A stretch of DNA of 64,000 nucleotides from Devosia limi DSM 17137 (GTDB lineage Bacteria; Pseudomonadota; Alphaproteobacteria; Rhizobiales; Devosiaceae). Positions 29,853 through 42,778 of this stretch are shown one piece after another. Position 1 is the first letter of the stretch. The number at the start of each line of letters is the position of its first letter. Made by a program: the position numbers and the translations under genes. Below the pieces are notes generated by a model. It saw nothing but the letters and a program-made list of their open reading frames with translations. It searched no databases and was not told the origin of the DNA. The stretch spans positions 191,243-255,242 of the forward strand of contig NZ_FQVC01000008.1 of NCBI RefSeq assembly GCF_900128975.1. Reading direction: 5' to 3'.

Positions 29853-30620
29853 TTATAAGGTTAGCGGTGTACCGGTGAACGGCACGGGCACGCAGGTGAT
29901 GGCAATACGCTCCAGCCGCACGCACAGCGCATTGGCCTCCGACAGCTGGGTAATCGGGCCGACAACGATGCGTTTTTCGGCGCTGTTGGCCTCATCGGCC
30001 AGCAATGGCGCCAGCCCAAACAGCAGGGGACCGAGCTTGCCGGACAGGTCCGTCCACGCTGCCGGTGCGCCCTCGAAAGAGGTCTTGGGACCAATGGCAA
30101 TGCCGAAAGCCGCCGCATCGGGAACCGCAGCAAGCTGTTGCGGCATGCCCTGGCCGGCCCGCGCAGCAAGCATTGGCATGGGCTGCTGTCGCACCATCAC
30201 CGAGCCGCCATCGGCCTCATACATCTGCGTCTCGCCCCCGCCGATGGAGGCAGTGAGGGAGGAACGGTCGATTTCGGCGGTGTCGGGGAGCGCTTCAATC
30301 AGCTTGGGCAGGCTGACCTCCAGCGCGCCAACCCGGTGGACCACGTCGTTTCCGGCCTGTTCCTGCAGGGCGAAGCGGGTGGTCAACACGTCATTGTCGC
30401 GCTTGAGCTGGGCCGATTGCTCCCGCAATTCGCCGACCTGTATGCGCAATTGGTCGAGGCTGGCGCCTTCCAGCCGGGTCTTGTGCAGCCCGGCCAGCAC
30501 ACTTTGCGGGATCATGGCGGAGACATTGGCGCCGAGCACCGCCGTGGCCCCGCATACCAGGGCGACAATGCCCCAGATGGTCACGTCCGATTGTCGGAAT
30601 TGCTCTGATGCTTTAGCCAA
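29853..30620 (-). CDS. Membrane-anchored protein with coiled coil and SPOR-like C-terminus
   Basis: A 255-residue protein with a short cytoplasmic start, one transmembrane helix (about 15-36), a coiled-coil stretch (about 50-95: LDQLRIQVGELREQSAQLKRDNDVLTTR), a low-complexity middle, and a C-terminal region. That region (AFGIAIGPKTSFEGA then KRIVVGPITQLSEANALC) reads like a diverged SPOR fold with two half-repeats. SPOR domains bind denuded peptidoglycan at division sites. Two Cys (ALCVRLERIAITCV) might be bonded. It is divergent from glmU, itself a cell-wall precursor gene. The SPOR assignment is tentative. Confidence 0.7.
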   Translation of the reverse strand: MAKASEQFRQSDVTIWGIVALVCGATAVLGANVSAMIPQSVLAGLHKTRLEGASLDQLRIQVGELREQSAQLKRDNDVLTTRFALQEQAGNDVVHRVGALEVSLPKLIEALPDTAEIDRSSLTASIGGGETQMYEADGGSVMVRQQPMPMLAARAGQGMPQQLAAVPDAAAFGIAIGPKTSFEGAPAAWTDLSGKLGPLLFGLAPLLADEANSAEKRIVVGPITQLSEANALCVRLERIAITCVPVPFTGTPLTL

Positions 30621-30760
30621 TGTACGGCTCCCGAGGGCGCAGTCGAATCAAGTAATATGCTCAAGATACACTGCTGGCGGTCGTTAGTGGTTCACCAACG
30701 CCGGCATGCCATAAAAATGTGCAAATGCGCGAAGACAAGCGCGCATCCGGAGATGGCTAT

Positions 30761-32113
30761 ATGACCCAATTGTTGTCGATTATTCTTGCCGCGGGCGAGG
30801 GCACCCGTATGCGCTCGGCAACCCCGAAGGTTTTGCACCCCGTCGGTGGCATGCCGATCATCGGACATGTGGCCCGCGCCGCCCGCGAAGCCGGCTCGAC
30901 CGACATCGCCCTCATCACCGGCCCGCAACACGATGCAATCCGAAAAGCGGTGACTGCGCTGCACCCCGGGGTGACCCATTTCGAGCAGGCCGTGGCGCGC
31001 GGCACGGCGCATGCCGCCGCGATGGCCCGTCCGCTGTTTGAGAAAGCCGAAGGCTATATTGCCGTGGTCTATGGCGACCATCCGCTGCTGCGCGGCGTCA
31101 ATTTCCGCGCCGTGCTCAATCGGCTCGATGCCGGACTGGACGTCGCCATCCTCGGCTTCGAGCCCAAGGATCCAACCGGCTATGGCCGCTTCATCACCGA
31201 TGGCGAAACGCTGCTGGCAATTCGCGAGCACAAGGACGCCACCGAAGACGAGCGGCGCATCCGCCTTTGCAATGCCTGCATCCTGGCGTTCCGCGCCGAA
31301 GTCTTCCGCGACCTGATCGACAAGGTGCAAACCAATAACGCCCAGGGCGAGTACTATCTGGGTGACCTGGTGGAACTCGCAAATGCCGCCGGCAAGAAGG
31401 TTGGCTATGGCGTGGCGCCGGAAAATGATGTCATGGGCGTCAACGATCGCAGCCAGCTGGCGCGCGCCGAGGGCCTGTTCCAGGACGTGCGCCGCGAGGA
31501 CTTCATGAAAGCCGGCGTGACCCTGAAGGATCCGTCCAGTGTCTGGTTCTCCTATGACACCGAAATCGCCCCCGACGTCACCATCGAGCCCAATGTGTTC
31601 TTTGGGCCCGGCGTGGTGATCGAAGCAGGCGCTGATATTCATGCCTTCTCGCACATCGAAGGCGCCCATATCGGCCGCAATGCCTCGGTCGGCCCCTTCG
31701 CCCGGCTGCGCCCGGAAGCCAACCTGGCCGAGGGCGCCAAGGTGGGCAATTTCGTCGAGATCAAGAAGGCCGACATCGGCAAGGGGGCCAAGGTGAACCA
31801 CCTGAGCTATATCGGCGACGCGACTGTTGGCGCGAACGTCAATATCGGCGCTGGCGTCATCACCGTGAACTATGATGGATTCAACAAATTCCGAACCACT
31901 ATCGGCGATAATGCCTTTGTCGGCTCGAATTCCTCGCTGGTCGCGCCGGTGACCATCGGCGAGGGCGCGCTGGTCGGCAGTGGCAGCGTCATCACCGAGA
32001 ACGTTGACGCCGATGCACTGGCGCTGGGCCGCGCGCGCCAGGTGGCGATGCCGGGCCGAGCCAGAACAATCTTTGAACGTGCCGAAGCCTTCAAGAAATC
32101 CAAGGGGAAATAA
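30761..32113 (+). CDS. glmU: Bifunctional GlcN-1-P acetyltransferase/GlcNAc-1-P uridyltransferase
   Basis: A 450-residue enzyme making UDP-N-acetylglucosamine for peptidoglycan and lipopolysaccharide. The N-terminal pyrophosphorylase domain (1-230) starts MTQLLSIILAAGEGTRMRS with the PKVLHPV lysine. The C-terminal half is a left-handed beta-helix of hexapeptide repeats, including NVNIGAGVITVNYDG and the catalytic KSxIG-like GDNAFVGSNSSLVAPV stretch. I chose the ATG at 30761 (GGAGATGG upstream) over an earlier ATG at 30719, because the family begins at this point. glmS follows after 2 nt, so the pathway is an operon. Confidence 0.96.
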   Translation: MTQLLSIILAAGEGTRMRSATPKVLHPVGGMPIIGHVARAAREAGSTDIALITGPQHDAIRKAVTALHPGVTHFEQAVARGTAHAAAMARPLFEKAEGYIAVVYGDHPLLRGVNFRAVLNRLDAGLDVAILGFEPKDPTGYGRFITDGETLLAIREHKDATEDERRIRLCNACILAFRAEVFRDLIDKVQTNNAQGEYYLGDLVELANAAGKKVGYGVAPENDVMGVNDRSQLARAEGLFQDVRREDFMKAGVTLKDPSSVWFSYDTEIAPDVTIEPNVFFGPGVVIEAGADIHAFSHIEGAHIGRNASVGPFARLRPEANLAEGAKVGNFVEIKKADIGKGAKVNHLSYIGDATVGANVNIGAGVITVNYDGFNKFRTTIGDNAFVGSNSSLVAPVTIGEGALVGSGSVITENVDADALALGRARQVAMPGRARTIFERAEAFKKSKGK

Positions 32114-32115
32114 GC

Positions 32116-33942
32116 ATGTGCGGCATCGTCGGTATCGTCGGCACTGAGCCAGTCGCCTCCCGTCTCGTCGATGCGCTCAAGCGCCTGGAATACCGGGGCT
32201 ACGACAGCGCCGGTGTTGCCACGCTGGAAGCCGGCGCCATCAGCCGCCGCCGCTCCGAAGGCAAGCTCGGCAATCTGGCCCAGAAGCTGGCCTTCGAGCC
32301 GCTGGGCGGCCAGATCGGCATTGGCCACACCCGTTGGGCGACCCACGGCGCGCCGACCGAAACCAATGCCCATCCCCACGCCACCGACCGCGTTGCGGTG
32401 GTGCATAACGGCATTATCGAGAATTTCCGCGAGCTGCTGGCCGATCTGGCCAAGGATGGCTACCTGCCCAAGACTCAGACCGATACGGAATCGGTGGCGC
32501 TTTGGGTCAGCCGCGAACTGGCCAATGGCGCCGATCCTGAGCTGGCCGTCGCCCGCACCCTCAAGCAGCTGCGCGGCGCCTTTGCACTGGCTTTCCTGTT
32601 CAAGGGCGAAGAGGGCCTGCTGATCGCCGCCCGCAGCGGCGCGCCGCTGGCCATCGGTTATGGCGCGACGGAAATGTATCTCGGCTCCGACGCCATGGCG
32701 CTGGCCCCGTTCACTTCGCGCCTGACCTATCTCGAGGATGGCGACTGGGCAGTGATCACCCCCAGGGGCGTCACCATCCGCGATGGCAAGGACGCCATCG
32801 TGCAGCGCGAACAGCAGATTTCGCAGGCCTCGGCGCTGCTGGTCGACAAGGGCAATCACCGCCATTTCATGGCCAAGGAAATTTACGAACAGCCCGAGAC
32901 CATCTCGCATACGCTCAGCCATTATGTGGATATGGGCGCCGAACGGGTCGCATTGCGCGAAACGTTGCCCTTTGATTTCGCCGACCTGACGCGGCTGACC
33001 ATCAGCGCCTGCGGCACCGCCTATCTGGCCGGTGCGGTGGCCAAATACTGGTTCGAGCGCTATGCGCGGCTGCCGGTGGATATCGATGTGGCGTCGGAAT
33101 TCCGCTACCGCGAGCCACCGCTGGACAAGGGCGGGCTGTCGCTGTTCATCTCCCAGTCGGGCGAAACCGCCGACACGCTGGCCGCGCTGCGCTATTGCGC
33201 CGGGCAGGGGCAGCATATCGCCTCGCTGGTCAATACCCAGGAATCCACCATCGCCCGGGAATCGGGCGTGGTCTTCCCCATCCTCTGCGGCCCGGAAATC
33301 GGCGTCGCCTCGACCAAGGCGCTGACCGCGCAGCTGACCGCACTCGCCAGCCTCGCCGTGGCCGCCGGCCGCGCCCGTGGCGTGTTGAGCGTCGAGCAGG
33401 AGAACGAACTGGTCCGCGCGCTGACCAGCCTGCCAGCCGCCGTTTCAGCTGCTCTCGGCTCGGAAAGCCAGATCATCGACATCGCCAAGCGCCTGTCCAA
33501 GGCCAAGTATGTGCTCTATCTGGGCCGTGGGCCGATGTTCCCGATCGCCATGGAAGGCGCGCTAAAGCTCAAGGAAATCAGCTATATCCACGCCGAAGGT
33601 TATGCAGCAGGTGAGCTAAAGCACGGCCCCATCGCGCTGGTGGATGAGGACATGCCGGTCATCGTCGTCGCCCCCTCCGATGAGCTGGTCGACAAGACGC
33701 TGAGCAACATGCAGGAAGTCGCGGCGCGCGGCGGCAAGATCATCCTGATCACCGATGCCGAAGGCGCCAAGACGGTCGGGCACGGCGTCGCCGATATCAT
33801 TATCATCCCGCATGTGTCGAACTTCGTCGCGCCGATCCTGGCGGCAATCCCGGTGCAGCTGCTGGCCTATCATACTGCCGTGTTCATGGGCACGGACGTT
33901 GACCAGCCGCGGAATTTGGCCAAGTCGGTGACGGTGGAATAG
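32116..33942 (+). CDS. glmS: Glutamine-fructose-6-phosphate aminotransferase (isomerising)
   Basis: A 608-residue enzyme that makes glucosamine 6-phosphate from fructose 6-phosphate and glutamine. After Met1 comes the N-terminal nucleophile Cys2 (CGIVGIVG). The glutaminase domain includes THGAPTETNAHPH. The two SIS isomerase domains include SACGTAYLAGAVAKYW, SQSGETADTLAALR and YAAGELKHGPIALVDE. It ends in the conserved DQPRNLAKSVTVE, whose tail closes the active site. It follows glmU by 2 nt. No glmS ribozyme is possible in that gap. Confidence 0.97.
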   Translation: MCGIVGIVGTEPVASRLVDALKRLEYRGYDSAGVATLEAGAISRRRSEGKLGNLAQKLAFEPLGGQIGIGHTRWATHGAPTETNAHPHATDRVAVVHNGIIENFRELLADLAKDGYLPKTQTDTESVALWVSRELANGADPELAVARTLKQLRGAFALAFLFKGEEGLLIAARSGAPLAIGYGATEMYLGSDAMALAPFTSRLTYLEDGDWAVITPRGVTIRDGKDAIVQREQQISQASALLVDKGNHRHFMAKEIYEQPETISHTLSHYVDMGAERVALRETLPFDFADLTRLTISACGTAYLAGAVAKYWFERYARLPVDIDVASEFRYREPPLDKGGLSLFISQSGETADTLAALRYCAGQGQHIASLVNTQESTIARESGVVFPILCGPEIGVASTKALTAQLTALASLAVAAGRARGVLSVEQENELVRALTSLPAAVSAALGSESQIIDIAKRLSKAKYVLYLGRGPMFPIAMEGALKLKEISYIHAEGYAAGELKHGPIALVDEDMPVIVVAPSDELVDKTLSNMQEVAARGGKIILITDAEGAKTVGHGVADIIIIPHVSNFVAPILAAIPVQLLAYHTAVFMGTDVDQPRNLAKSVTVE

Positions 33943-33992
33943 GGCGCCTCTTTTTCTAACACCCCCCTTTTCGTCACGATCCATTCCCAACC

Positions 33993-34086
33993 CACCGCGC
34001 TGCCCACGGACTTGATCCGTGGGCCTTTCGTCGCGCATGCCGTGTTGGGAATGGCCCTCGGGTCAGGCCCGAGGGCAGCGCCGGTG
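33993..34086. repeat. Family A palindromic element, copy 2
   Basis: A 94-nt element: CACCGCGCTGCCC at the left end pairs with GGGCAGCGCCGGTG at the right end. Inside are CCCACGGA-CTTGA-TCCGTGGG and CCCTCGGG-TCAGG-CCCGAGGG. It lies between convergent glmS and recG. Confidence 0.8.
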
Positions 34087-34116
34087 ATTGGGACAGAACA
34101 ATGCGGGGCAAAGCCA

Positions 34117-34150
34117 GAATGGATTCCCGCCTGCGCGGGAATGACTCCGG
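34117..34150. repeat. Family B element, single arm (copy 2)
   Basis: One arm with the core GGATTCCCGCCTGCGCGGGA and the ATGACTCCGG end, almost identical to the right arm of copy 1. It lies 30 nt after family A copy 2. No matching left arm is visible. Confidence 0.65.
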
Positions 34151-34170
34151 GACATGCACGAAGTCCGGTC

Positions 34171-36279
34171 TTATCCCGCCCGGATCAGCGGGATCGCCAG
34201 GTCCTTGCGGAACAGATAGAGCAGCGTCCGCATGGCATCGCCTTCGGGGCCGACAAGGCCCGGATTGGCCGCGAGGACGGCCTTGGCGTCGTCATGGGCG
34301 AAGTCGATCAGGTGGCGGTGCACATCCGGCACGGCGAGGCGATAGCCGGGCATGCCCGATTGGCGGGTGCCGAGGACGTCGCCCTGACCGCGAAGCTCCA
34401 GATCGCGCTCGGCGATCTCGAAACCGTCTTCAGTGGATTTGATCGTCTCGAGCCGCGCCTTGGCGGTTTCGCTCAGCGGATCCTTGTAGAGCAATAGGCA
34501 AGCCGAGCGTTGCGAGCCCCGGCCGACGCGGCCGCGCAGCTGATGCAACTGGGCCAGACCGAAGCGCTCGGCATGCTCGATGATCATGATCGAGGCATTG
34601 GGCACGTCGACGCCCACTTCAATGACGGTGGTGGCGACCAGCAGTTTCAGCTCATTGGCGGAAAACCGCTGCATCACCTCCTGCTTGGCGGCGGCGCTCA
34701 TGCGGCCATGTACCAGCGCCACCTGATCGCCAAACACCTTGCGCAGTTCGGCAAAGCGGTCTTCGGCGGAGACGACATCGAGGTGCTCGCTTTCCTCGAC
34801 CAGTGGGCAGACCCAGAATGCCTGCGCGCCTTCGCCCAGCCGCGTCTGCAGCCGCGAAATCACCCTTCCATAGTCGCCGATCGACAGGACGGCCGTGTCG
34901 ATGGGCTGGCGCCCGCGCGGCTTCTCCCGAAGCACGCTGACGGCCATATCGCCGAAATGGGTGAGCACCAGCGTCCGTGGAATCGGCGTCGCGGTCATCA
35001 CCAAGAGGTCGGTATGGCGGCCCTTGTCCGAGAGCGCCAGGCGCTGATGCACGCCGAAGCGGTGCTGCTCGTCCACAACGGTCAGGCCGAGATCGTGGAA
35101 CTCGACACCGCTCTGGAACAGCGCATGCGTGCCGACGACAATGCTGGTTTCCCCGCCCGCCAATCCGGCGAGAATGCCCCGGCGTTCGGCCGCCGGCATC
35201 TTGCCGGTCAGCAGCACACAGCCGAGCCCGGCGGCGTCGCAGAGCGGCTTCAGCGTCTTGAAATGCTGCGTCGCCAGCAATTCGGTCGGCGCCATCAGCG
35301 CCGACTGCGCGCCGCTCTCGGCCATGGCGGCCATGGCCATCAGGGCCACCACAGTCTTGCCCGAGCCCACATCGCCCTGCAGCAGCCGCGACATGCGATC
35401 CTCGGAGGCCATATCAGCACGAATCTCGGTCACGGCCTGTAGCTGGCCCTCGGTGAGCGAAAAGGGTAGCGCCGCATTTACCCGCGTCGTGATTTCGCCG
35501 GTGAACTGCCGCGCCACGCCGCGCGCCGCCACCATGGTGGAGCGGATCAGCTGCAGGGTGATCTGGCCGGCAAAATACTCGTCATAGGCCAGCCGCATCC
35601 GCGCCGGTGCCCACAATTCGGCCTCGGCGGGATTCTCGGGCGTGTGCACGGCGCGCATCGCGGTGCCGAAACTCGGCCAGTTGTGACGCGCCCGGGTCTC
35701 CTCGGGAATCCACTCCGGCAGCGCGGGCAGGCTGTCCAGTACCTGCCGGGTCAGCTTGGTCAGCGCCTTGGAACTCAGCCCATTGGTCAGCGGATAGACC
35801 GGCTCGACCAGGGGCAGGGTGGCGAACTTGTCCGGTTCCACCACATAGTCGGGATGGGTGATCTGCTTTTCGCCGTTGAAGAAATCGATCTTGCCGGAAA
35901 CGAAGCGTTCTTCGCCAACCGGCAGCGCCTTTTCCACCCAGCCGCCCTGCGCGCGAAAGAAGACCAGCTGCATGTCGCCGGTTTCGTCATGGGCGAAGAC
36001 CCGGTGGGGTACGTGCGGCCGGCCACGCGGCGGTGGCTGATGCCGGTCGATATGCAGGCGCAGCGTGACGATCTGGTTGAGATAGGCTTCGGCCACGCCA
36101 ACCTGCCGGCGGCGGTCCACCACCCCCGATGGCATATGCATCAGGATATCGAGCGCCATCGCCTCCTGGCCCTCGGGCGCGCCGAAGAACCGGGTGAGCA
36201 GGGCGGCCAGCTTGTCGCCGACACCCTTGATGGAGTGCAGCGACCGGAACAGTGGATCGAGAGTTTCGGGACGCGACAC
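34171..36279 (-). CDS. recG: ATP-dependent DNA helicase RecG
   Basis: A 702-residue branch-migration helicase that reverses stalled forks. It has an N-terminal wedge/OB domain with a helix-hairpin-helix-like GVGDKLAALLTRFFG near residue 20. The helicase core has Walker A GDVGSGKTV, motif II VVDEQHRFGVHQR, motif III TATPIPRTL and motif VI QLRGRVGRGSQRS. The GTG at 36279 (GTG TCG CGT CCC) gives the normal family start; an ATG 30 codons earlier adds residues unlike RecG. It diverges from sdhE-mfd, with SSB's binding partner thus in the same window as ssb. Confidence 0.95.
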   Translation of the reverse strand: MSRPETLDPLFRSLHSIKGVGDKLAALLTRFFGAPEGQEAMALDILMHMPSGVVDRRRQVGVAEAYLNQIVTLRLHIDRHQPPPRGRPHVPHRVFAHDETGDMQLVFFRAQGGWVEKALPVGEERFVSGKIDFFNGEKQITHPDYVVEPDKFATLPLVEPVYPLTNGLSSKALTKLTRQVLDSLPALPEWIPEETRARHNWPSFGTAMRAVHTPENPAEAELWAPARMRLAYDEYFAGQITLQLIRSTMVAARGVARQFTGEITTRVNAALPFSLTEGQLQAVTEIRADMASEDRMSRLLQGDVGSGKTVVALMAMAAMAESGAQSALMAPTELLATQHFKTLKPLCDAAGLGCVLLTGKMPAAERRGILAGLAGGETSIVVGTHALFQSGVEFHDLGLTVVDEQHRFGVHQRLALSDKGRHTDLLVMTATPIPRTLVLTHFGDMAVSVLREKPRGRQPIDTAVLSIGDYGRVISRLQTRLGEGAQAFWVCPLVEESEHLDVVSAEDRFAELRKVFGDQVALVHGRMSAAAKQEVMQRFSANELKLLVATTVIEVGVDVPNASIMIIEHAERFGLAQLHQLRGRVGRGSQRSACLLLYKDPLSETAKARLETIKSTEDGFEIAERDLELRGQGDVLGTRQSGMPGYRLAVPDVHRHLIDFAHDDAKAVLAANPGLVGPEGDAMRTLLYLFRKDLAIPLIRAG

Positions 36280-36428
36280 GATTCGGGTTTCCTGTTTGCG
36301 CACAGGGTATAGCGCGGCGGGACGATGTTCCAAGACAGAGAACGAAACCAGCACAAGTCTTGCTGACAAGTCCCATCAATCGGGTTAAAGAGGCTGCCAT
36401 CAACCACTCCCAGGATCATGGCGTTCAA

Positions 36429-36703
36429 ATGACTGCCGGTGAAGACCTCTCCATGCGCCGCAAGATGATCCGTTACCGCGCCTGGCATCGCGGTACGCGT
36501 GAAATGGACCTCGTTCTGGGTCCATTTGCCGATGCGCATATCAATGACCTCAGCGCCGAAGACCTGGATCGCCTGGAACGGGTGATGAGCGAGGAAGACC
36601 CGCCATTGCTCAAATGGGTGCTGGGGCAGGAAACCCCGCCGGAGGGCTTCGACGTGGCGTTCCTGGCGCGGATCATCGCCGACCATCGCGCCCGGATTGC
36701 CAA

Positions 36704-36707
<4 letters not shown>
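36429..36707 (+). CDS. sdhE: Succinate dehydrogenase assembly factor SdhE
   Basis: A 92-residue flavinylation factor that promotes covalent FAD attachment to SdhA. The RGxxE motif that contacts the flavoprotein is present as HRGTREMDLVLGPFAD, followed by the conserved LERVMSEEDPPLLKWVLGQE. The ATG at 36429 gives the expected length. The stop overlaps the mfd ATG by 4 nt (ATGA), a coupling common in this order although the functions are unrelated. Confidence 0.93.
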
Positions 36708-40183
<3,476 letters not shown>

Positions 40184-40370
40184 TGAGCGGAAATCCGGTC
40201 ACTTTGTTGTGCCAATTAAGGTTTACGCCCTATGATGCGGCGTTGACCAAGCCAAATGCTTTGGCAATGACTATCGGTCATGTTATTGCCCGAATTCAGC
40301 ACTTGAAGGGCTGTTCTATTCGAGGTGGCACAAAGGTCACCGGGACTGCCAAGGAAGCCAAGGAAATTCT

Positions 40371-41096
40371 ATGAACCTCAGGAACCCTCTCGTCGCCGGA
40401 TTTACGGTGGCCGCGCTCATGCTGTCCTCGGTGTCGGCATATGCTCAGGATGCCGCCGCTCCCGCACCGGAGGCGCCTGCCGCCGAAGCGCCTGCAGCAC
40501 CCGCTGCCGACGCAGCAGCTGCAGCTACTCCGGCAACTGCCGCTCAGCAGAACTGGCTCAAGGTTTGCGATCCGCTGCCCGATGGCCAGCAGGCCTGCAT
40601 CATGCGCCAGGTCGTTCTGGCCAATGGCCAGTTCCTCGGCTCGTTCCTGCTGCGTGATGATCCCGGCCAGGAAAGCCGCCTGCTCGCCGTCGCCGCCGTT
40701 CCGCTCGGCGTGCTGCTGCCGTTCGGCCTGACCTGGCAGATCGATGGCGCCAAGCCGATCCGCGTCCCCTACATGCTGTGCGATCCCACCTCCTGCGCGA
40801 CCCAGCTGGTCATCAACGAGCAGTATGTGAACTCGCTCAAGAAGGGTGGCACGCTCAAGCTCACTGCCAAGAACCGCCAGAACGAAGACCTGACCATCGA
40901 GATCACCCTGGCCGGCTTCACCGCCGCCTATGATGGCGATGCTGCGCTGACCTTCGACGAATTCCGCAAGGAAACCAGTGGCGAGAACGCCCTTGAGCAG
41001 GTCCTGCAGGATCGCGCCGAAGAACTGCGCAAGCAGCTCGATGGCGGCGCTGCTGCCCCCGCTGCCGAAACCCCGGCTGCTCCGGCCGCTCAGTAA
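40371..41096 (+). CDS. Invasion-associated locus B (IalB) family secreted protein
   Basis: A 241-residue secreted protein. A signal peptide (about 1-25, VSAYAQ|DAA) is followed by an Ala/Pro/Glu-rich stretch (26-58) and the IalB domain (about 60-200). The domain holds WLKVCDPLPDGQQACIMRQ, VPLGVLLPFGLTWQIDGAKP and PYMLCDPTSCATQLVIN; the four Cys probably form two disulfides. The C-terminus is again Ala/Pro-rich. IalB was first tied to erythrocyte entry in Bartonella, but homologues occur in free-living Hyphomicrobiales, so a host role should not be assumed. It is monocistronic, ending in a strong terminator. Confidence 0.9.
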   Translation: MNLRNPLVAGFTVAALMLSSVSAYAQDAAAPAPEAPAAEAPAAPAADAAAAATPATAAQQNWLKVCDPLPDGQQACIMRQVVLANGQFLGSFLLRDDPGQESRLLAVAAVPLGVLLPFGLTWQIDGAKPIRVPYMLCDPTSCATQLVINEQYVNSLKKGGTLKLTAKNRQNEDLTIEITLAGFTAAYDGDAALTFDEFRKETSGENALEQVLQDRAEELRKQLDGGAAAPAAETPAAPAAQ

Positions 41097-41120
41097 GCGC
41101 GCCGACATTGTGATTTTTGA

Positions 41121-41150
41121 AAGGGCGCGGGCAACCGCGCCCTTTTGTTT
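41121..41150 (+). terminator. Intrinsic terminator after the IalB-family gene
   Basis: AAGGGCGCGG (41121-41130), GCAA tetraloop, CCGCGCCCTT (41135-41144), then TTGTTTTG. Confidence 0.88.
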
Positions 41151-41217
41151 TGTGGGTGTTGGGACGGCGAGCGCCGTTGGCAGTGGCGCAGTTGCTCCCC
41201 CACAGAGCTAACCTCCC

Positions 41218-41310
41218 CACCGCGCTGCCCACGGACTTGATCCGTGGACCACTCCCAACCCGATACACGCGGAGAATGGCCCTCGGATCAAGTCCGAGGG
41301 CAGCGCGGTG
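41218..41310. repeat. Family A palindromic element, copy 3
   Basis: A 93-nt element with perfect 13-bp outer ends (CACCGCGCTGCCC ... GGGCAGCGCGGTG) around CCACGGA-CTTGA-TCCGTGG and CCTCGGA-TCAAG-TCCGAGG. This is the best-preserved copy; it lies between the convergent IalB-family gene and ubiH. Confidence 0.85.
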
Positions 41311-41369
41311 GAGAGTGACGCGAGGAGAGAAGCGATGTGGGTGTGGTGAAAAGGGGAACGAGTAGGGGC

Positions 41370-42533
41370 CTACCGCCCACCCATCCCAATCGAGAACGCC
41401 TGCTTGCGCAGGGCTGGCATCAGCTTGAGGGCCCAGAGGCCACCGGCGCGCAGGGCCTGTGCCGGCAGCATGTCGGCCAGCAGCGAGCGGAACAGCGTGT
41501 CCACCATGCCGCCAGTGCGGGCCAGATCGCTGGCGCGGCGGCTGGCATAGTCCTCGCTGAGCGCAATCGCCCAGTCCGGGCGCGTCCGGTCGACCGCCGC
41601 CAGCGCTGCCGACAGGTCGGCCACGTCGCGCAGACCCAGATTGAGCCCCTGTGCGCCAATCGGCGGGAAGGCATGGGCCGACTCGCCCGCCAGCACCACC
41701 CCCCTGGCGCCCGCCCGGTCCACGCTCAACGTGCTCAGCGGGAAGACATGCGTCGGCGTGGCAATGGCAATGGCACCGAACAGGCGCTGCGACTTCTCAG
41801 AGAAGAGCGCCGCCAATGCGTCCTGGCCGCTGGCCTGGGCGGCTTTGAGCACATCGAGATCATCGATCCAGACCAGGTTGGCGCGTGTGCCACCAGCTGG
41901 AACTAGGGTGAACGGCCCCTTGGGATAGTGGAATTCCACCGAGGCGCCGCCCAGCGGCCGCCCCAGTTCCAGATCGCAAACCAGCGCCGCCTGCTTGAAA
42001 CCGGTCTCGCGGGCATGAAAGCCGCTAGCGCTGCGAACCAGCGACTTCTTGCCATCCGCCCCAACCACCAGCGGCGCCCGCAGCATGCTGCCATCGGACA
42101 GTGTCAGCCGGTGACCATCGGGATCAGACGTGAAGGCCGCAAGGCTGGCATCGCGCACCGAAAGATTGGGCAGCTTGGCCGCAACGGCCTGAAAGCGCTC
42201 CATCAGCCGGATATTGGCAAAGTTCCAGCCAAATGCCGTCAGACCGGCTTCGCTGGCGTCGAACAGCGTCTCGGGCGCCCGCAGCAGGCGCGGCGTCGCA
42301 TCGATGATGCGGATCTGCGTCAGTGGATTGCCGACCGCTTCGGGGTCATCGATCAAGCCGGCCGTGCGCAGATAATCGACGCTGGGCATCATCAGCGCCG
42401 AGGTGCGCCGGTCTGGTGGGCCGGGTGGAGCAAGGTGAATGGTCGAAAGGCCTGCCTGTGCAACTGCGATGGCCGCAGCGACCCCGGCCAGTCCACCGCC
42501 GACAACGATGGCGTCGGCATCCAGCGTGATCAT
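41370..42533 (-). CDS. ubiH: FAD-dependent UbiH/UbiF-family hydroxylase
   Basis: A 387-residue flavoprotein monooxygenase of ubiquinone synthesis. The FAD-binding GxGxxG strand is VVGGGLAGVAAAIAVAQAG at the N-terminus, the mid-motif is VVGADGKKSLVR, and the second FAD motif is VVLAGESAHAFPPIGAQGLN with the following LGLRDVADLSAAL. The ATG at 42533 puts the Rossmann strand next to the start; an upstream ATG at 42779 would add 82 unrelated residues. Which ring position it hydroxylates cannot be told. It is divergent from terC. Confidence 0.88.
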   Translation of the reverse strand: MITLDADAIVVGGGLAGVAAAIAVAQAGLSTIHLAPPGPPDRRTSALMMPSVDYLRTAGLIDDPEAVGNPLTQIRIIDATPRLLRAPETLFDASEAGLTAFGWNFANIRLMERFQAVAAKLPNLSVRDASLAAFTSDPDGHRLTLSDGSMLRAPLVVGADGKKSLVRSASGFHARETGFKQAALVCDLELGRPLGGASVEFHYPKGPFTLVPAGGTRANLVWIDDLDVLKAAQASGQDALAALFSEKSQRLFGAIAIATPTHVFPLSTLSVDRAGARGVVLAGESAHAFPPIGAQGLNLGLRDVADLSAALAAVDRTRPDWAIALSEDYASRRASDLARTGGMVDTLFRSLLADMLPAQALRAGGLWALKLMPALRKQAFSIGMGGR

Positions 42534-42778
42534 CGCGTCCGACTCCCGCCACCAATGGCGGATAGCGGCATCAGTGATTTCATCTCCAAACTCCGGGAAC
42601 GGCCAGTGAGCTGGGACGTTAGCACCCTCGCGCGGGCGGAGCCAGCAAGCGGAGGCCTCGTGCGTGCAGCCAAAAGGCCGCACTTGCAGAATGACTTGCA
42701 AACTTTGCTTGCGCCACTTTCCACTATCGCGGCCAGGCCGTAGATATAGGAACCTGTAAATTCGAAATGGAGCCGACA

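Noticed and set aside
32114..32115. glmS ribozyme
   Set aside because: Only 2 nt separate glmU and glmS, and the ribozyme is a feature of Gram-positive relatives.
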